From SXXH01 sp041165735 (GTDB lineage Bacteria > Planctomycetota > UBA1135 > GCA-002686595): a stretch of 16,348 nt of DNA. The stretch covers positions 1-16,348 of the forward strand of contig JBKDQQ010000055.1 in assembly GCA_046341775.1 (NCBI GenBank), written 5' to 3'. Under the pieces are notes generated by a model that worked only from the letters and a program-made list of their open reading frames with translations, was not told where the DNA came from and did no database searches. This document shows, in pieces, positions 14,280-16,348 of the stretch. The position numbers and the translations under genes were made by a program. Position 1 is the first letter of the stretch. Every line of letters starts with the position of its first letter.

Positions 14280-16348
14280 CTAGTCGTCCCGGCGCGCGTG
14301 GGCGTCGAGGCGTGCGAGGAACTGCGCGCTGGGCGACAGGGCGCGCAGGCGCTCCGCCGTGCGCGTCGCGCCGATCCCGGGGCACAGCTCGCCGGCCTTC
14401 GCCAGCGCCGCCTGCCAGGCCCCGCTGCCGGCCCGCTCCAGCGCGAGCGCGGTCCACGCATGCACATCGGCGCGCTCCGGGCGCGCCTCGGCCGCGTCGA
14501 GCAAGGGCCCGAGCGCGGCACGCGCTCCCTCGGCGTCGCCGCGCAGCGACAGGAGCGTGGCGCCCTCGCGCAAGCCGACCACGAAGCGCGCCTCGCGCTC
14601 GAAGGCCTCGAGCTCGGCGTCGCGGGTGTCGACGAGGCGCGCTTCGGCCACGGCTTCGCGCCACGAGGAGCCGGCGTCCGCGGATGCGATGCCGCCGTTC
14701 GCGAGGCGGGCCGTCTCGTCGGCGAAGCGTTCACGCGCGAGGCGCACGAGGGATCGCGCCTGCGATGCGCGTCGCGCAGCTTCGTCCGAGGGCGCGCCTG
14801 GCGGAGGCGTGGCGCGCAGGCGCAGGCGCCGCAGGTTCTCGCCGAGGTCGAACAGCAGGCGCGCGCCATGGCGGCGCGGCGCATGCACGATCCACGGATC
14901 GGCGTCGGTCACGAGGCGCGCGCCGGGTCGAGCCTCGAGCCTGCCGACGCAGGCGGCGGCCAGCCCCTTGGCGTCGGCCAGTCCGAGTCCGTCGAGTTCG
15001 GCCTGCAAGGACGCCCCGCGCTGCGCGCCGGGAAACTCGAACGAGGGCGGAGCGCTGGACCCCACGAGGATCGTCTGCGTGCCCACGACGAAGGCGGTGG
15101 TGCATTCGAAGCTCGCGGCGAAGGTGTCGACCAGCGCGTCGCAGGTCGCCGGCTCGAGCGCGTGCGTGGGGATCCATTGCACGAGCAATCCGCCTGCGTT
15201 CAACGCGCGCCTCGCCAAGGCGTAGAACTCGCGCGTGTAGAGGTAGACTGCGCCCGGTGCGTCGGGCAGGAGCGGCTCCATCGTCAGCACGTCGTAGGCG
15301 CGACCACGCGCCAAGGTCGCCCGACCATCGCCGATGGTCGCGCCCACGCGCCCCTCGCGCGCCAGGAGCCGCTCGAGCGGCGCATCGAGCGCGCCATGGT
15401 GCTTGTCGGCGAAGAACGGCGCGGCGTCGAGCACCGCGCGGGAGAGTTCGAGCACCTCGATCGAGCGCGGGGCCTCGTGCAGCGCGACCGCGCCCAGCGT
15501 GGTGCCCGTGCCGAGCGCCAGGACGCCCACGGCGCGCGGACCTTGGTGCAGCAGCAGCGGGATGTGGCCCAGCGCCTGCATGTAGCGGTAGTCCGGACCG
15601 GTGCCGGCGGCCCGGAAGGAGTCCGTCAGCAGAGTGCGCTCGCCCTCGATGCCGTCGTCGACGACCGCCACGGCGTAGTCCCGGTCCTCGTCGAAGGACA
15701 GGAATTCGAAGGCGGCGTTGCGGAAGGGCGTCGTGGCGAGCACGGGCGAGGGACGCGTGGCGATCCATGCCGCCGCGCCGAGCGCGAGCAGCGACGCGGG
15801 TCGCGCCCTGCGCTCGCCATGGGACGCGCAGGCGGCGCAGGCCGCCAAGGCCACGATCCCCGCCGCGATGGCCGCGGACAGCCCGAGGCGCGGCACGACG
15901 ACGAGGGCCACGAGCGGCCCGCAGGCGAGCGCGCCCAATCCTTCGAAGGACAGGAGCGCCGCGGTGCGCGACTCGCCCGCCGCCCGCGCGAGGCACGGCA
16001 GCAACGCGCCGCACGCGCAGAGGAGCGGCAGTCCGACGCCCAAGGCCTGCGGCAGCAGCGCGGCGGATTCGGCGCCGAGCGCCGGCGCCAGGCGTCGCAG
16101 CACCTCCGGCAGGAGCGCAGCCCCCGTCGCGGCGCCGAGCGCGAGCCAGGCGAGGGCGCTCGACCTGCGCGGCAGCAACCAAGGCAAGGCGGCCGCGCCC
16201 GCGAACAAGGCCAGTTGCGCCCCCAGCAAGGTGGCGTTGTGCGCCGGCTGCAGGCCGCCGAGCAGCGCCGCGCAGATGCGCGCGTAGGCGAGTTCGAGCG
16301 CGACCACGCCCGCCGCTCCGAAGGCCGCGGCCCACCACCAGCGCGCGC
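14280..16348 (-). CDS. Membrane-anchored spermidine-synthase-like protein with helical tail, 5' truncated
   Basis: At least 688 residues are visible, and the frame runs off the window edge, reading RWWWAAAFGAAGVVALELAYARI at the break. The first ~190 residues are hydrophobic, with several membrane segments like the MFS-type N-terminus of fused MFS/spermidine synthases. A Rossmann methyltransferase-fold domain follows: YRYMQALGHIPLLLH, the S-adenosyl-binding type loop GVLALGTGTTLGAVAL, IEVLELSRAVLDAAPFF, GDGRATLARGRAYDVLTMEPLLPDAPGAVYLYTREFY and LLVQWIPTH. Where true spermidine synthases have a catalytic Asp this protein has MEP, so aminopropyl transfer is doubtful, although EP is common in this membrane-fused subfamily. 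The C-terminal ~170 residues are Ala/Arg-rich helices with a TPR-like unit (GDAEGARAALGPLLDAAEARPERADVHAW). Function and substrate are unknown. Confidence 0.82.
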   Translation of the reverse strand, partial: ARWWWAAAFGAAGVVALELAYARICAALLGGLQPAHNATLLGAQLALFAGAAALPWLLPRRSSALAWLALGAATGAALLPEVLRRLAPALGAESAALLPQALGVGLPLLCACGALLPCLARAAGESRTAALLSFEGLGALACGPLVALVVVPRLGLSAAIAAGIVALAACAACASHGERRARPASLLALGAAAWIATRPSPVLATTPFRNAAFEFLSFDEDRDYAVAVVDDGIEGERTLLTDSFRAAGTGPDYRYMQALGHIPLLLHQGPRAVGVLALGTGTTLGAVALHEAPRSIEVLELSRAVLDAAPFFADKHHGALDAPLERLLAREGRVGATIGDGRATLARGRAYDVLTMEPLLPDAPGAVYLYTREFYALARRALNAGGLLVQWIPTHALEPATCDALVDTFAASFECTTAFVVGTQTILVGSSAPPSFEFPGAQRGASLQAELDGLGLADAKGLAAACVGRLEARPGARLVTDADPWIVHAPRRHGARLLFDLGENLRRLRLRATPPPGAPSDEAARRASQARSLVRLARERFADETARLANGGIASADAGSSWREAVAEARLVDTRDAELEAFEREARFVVGLREGATLLSLRGDAEGARAALGPLLDAAEARPERADVHAWTALALERAGSGAWQAALAKAGELCPGIGATRTAERLRALSPSAQFLARLDAHARRDD

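Overview
The window is GC-rich DNA (roughly 70% by eye) from a bacterium, most likely a planctomycete (Planctomycetota). Three things point there: a secreted Cys-rich protein (4584-5906) with the CPCGN...GNGC / GDGLRC / YQAWYRN pattern I associate with large paralogous families in that phylum; a DUF1080-type lipoprotein; and scattered small operons with many lipoproteins and TPR-tailed membrane proteins. This assignment rests on family knowledge and was not checked by a search.

Layout. A short MORN-repeat lipoprotein (94-549, minus) is divergent from a two-gene unit: a sulfatase/alkaline-phosphatase-fold lipoprotein (769-2163) and a GT-C glycosyltransferase with a TPR tail (2183-4210). A 370-base gap with two hairpins separates these from the Cys-rich secreted protein (4584-5906, minus), whose upstream region carries a strong Shine-Dalgarno site, a 12-bp palindrome and a 9-bp hairpin. 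NAD(P)H-hydrate epimerase (6207-6977, minus) is divergent from a FecCD-type metal-chelate permease (7097-8170), whose stop overlaps the start of glutamyl-Q tRNA(Asp) synthetase (8167-9102). A tRNA-Asn(GUU) with its own promoter and terminator follows (9267-9341).

Next come an 18-bp tandem repeat, a DUF1080 lipoprotein (9546-10253), an overlapping arsenic pair (Acr3 efflux pump 10362-11402 and arsenate reductase ArsC 11395-11832) and a secreted SGNH esterase (11905-12645). On the minus strand lie an unrecognised exported protein (12691-14148) and a membrane-anchored spermidine-synthase-like methyltransferase-fold protein with a C-terminal helical tail (14280 to the window edge, 5' truncated).

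The genes form small independent units. The clearest functional links are arsenate reduction plus arsenite export, and the synthetase gene for a queuosine-tRNA modification sitting beside a tRNA of the queuosine-bearing class. I saw no CRISPR array, insertion sequence, phage gene or rRNA. No clear undescribed multi-gene system is visible; the best leads are the exported protein at 12691-14148, the solo FecCD permease coupled to GluQRS, and several unexplained repeat or palindrome elements between genes.
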